DNA from: JACOYH01 sp964469735
GTDB taxonomy: Bacteria > Patescibacteriota > Minisyncoccia > Minisyncoccales > MHMH01
DNA length: 5,573 bases
Direction: 5' to 3'
NCBI GenBank assembly: GCA_964469735.1
Contig: CAYXYS010000039.1
Span: forward strand, 1 to 5,573
In this document: piece after piece, positions 5,472 through 5,573 of the stretch
How the letters are laid out: each line of letters starts with the position of its first letter
Position numbering within the stretch: the first letter of the stretch is position 1
Program-made: the position numbers and the translations under genes
Notes under the pieces: generated by a model
Database searches by the model: none
The model's input: the letters and a program-made list of their open reading frames with translations, nothing else
Told to the model about the DNA's origin: nothing

Positions 5472-5573
5472 AAAATAAAGGTTAACATTACAAAACATTA
5501 ATAAGAACCTCTCGCTTCTCTCGAGAACCTTAATTTGTTAAGTAATAATATTAAATCTTGAATTAATTTATTA
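5472..5573. other. AT-rich untranslated stretch at the right edge
   Basis: No ATG occurs on the plus strand here and no coding frame stands out on either strand. The only structure is a direct repeat, AGAACCT at 5504-5510 and 5524-5530, around a pyrimidine-rich centre, plus the palindrome TCTCGAGA at 5519-5526. It is best read as the leader of the next gene to the right. Confidence 0.4.

Overview
The window is dominated by one very large gene on the minus strand. It starts at an ATG at 5078-5080 and stays open to the left edge (base 1), so at least 1,693 codons are visible and the C-terminus is missing. The product reads as a membrane-anchored, cell-surface repeat protein of the kind common in Patescibacteria (Candidate Phyla Radiation), most like Parcubacteria-type genomes. 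The grounds are an N-terminal excisionase/MerR-like helix-turn-helix followed by a Pro/Glu/Lys-rich linker, one membrane segment, and then fibre-like repeats built on the 'VGIGTSTPSSKLSVAG' and 'LGSSSYRWANIYA' themes. The lineage call rests on remembered family style, not on a search. The frame contains no TGA, TAA or TAG, so the standard code fits and there is no sign of TGA recoding.

Layout from the N-terminus (right) to the left: helix-turn-helix (residues about 17-65), acidic/basic proline-rich linker (88-317), short amphipathic helix (318-333), transmembrane helix (361-381), two 'VENL.AD' modules (from 453 and 543), a beta-rich spacer, a fibronectin-III-like domain (about 726-822), then phage-fibre-like repeats to the window edge. 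The repeat region contains a long module present twice (residues 961-1165 and 1432-1683), a short partial third copy (1260-1307), six GI[GA]T.TP signatures and three 'W..[IL]Y' signatures.

The 493 bases upstream of the start (5081-5573) hold no convincing intact gene but several regulatory signals. A near-consensus sigma-70 promoter (TTGACA, 17 bases, GATAAT) points left toward the large gene and predicts a leader of about 160 nt. An 8-bp perfect inverted repeat lies at the predicted transcript start, and its half-site recurs upstream of the promoter. Inside the leader, on the opposite strand, a second near-consensus promoter (TTGACA, 17 bases, TAAAAT) leads directly into a 72-base element with complementary ends followed by eight T. 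This is a candidate short antisense RNA across the leader of the large gene. Further right are a GC-rich island that may be a frameshifted small exported-protein gene or a structured element, and a third promoter pointing right out of the window.

Working model (inference): the large gene encodes a surface fibre or adhesin whose cytoplasmic end keeps a DNA-binding-type domain. Its expression may be controlled by an operator at the start site and by an antisense RNA over the leader. The protein features are well supported by direct reading; the regulatory features are motif matches only.
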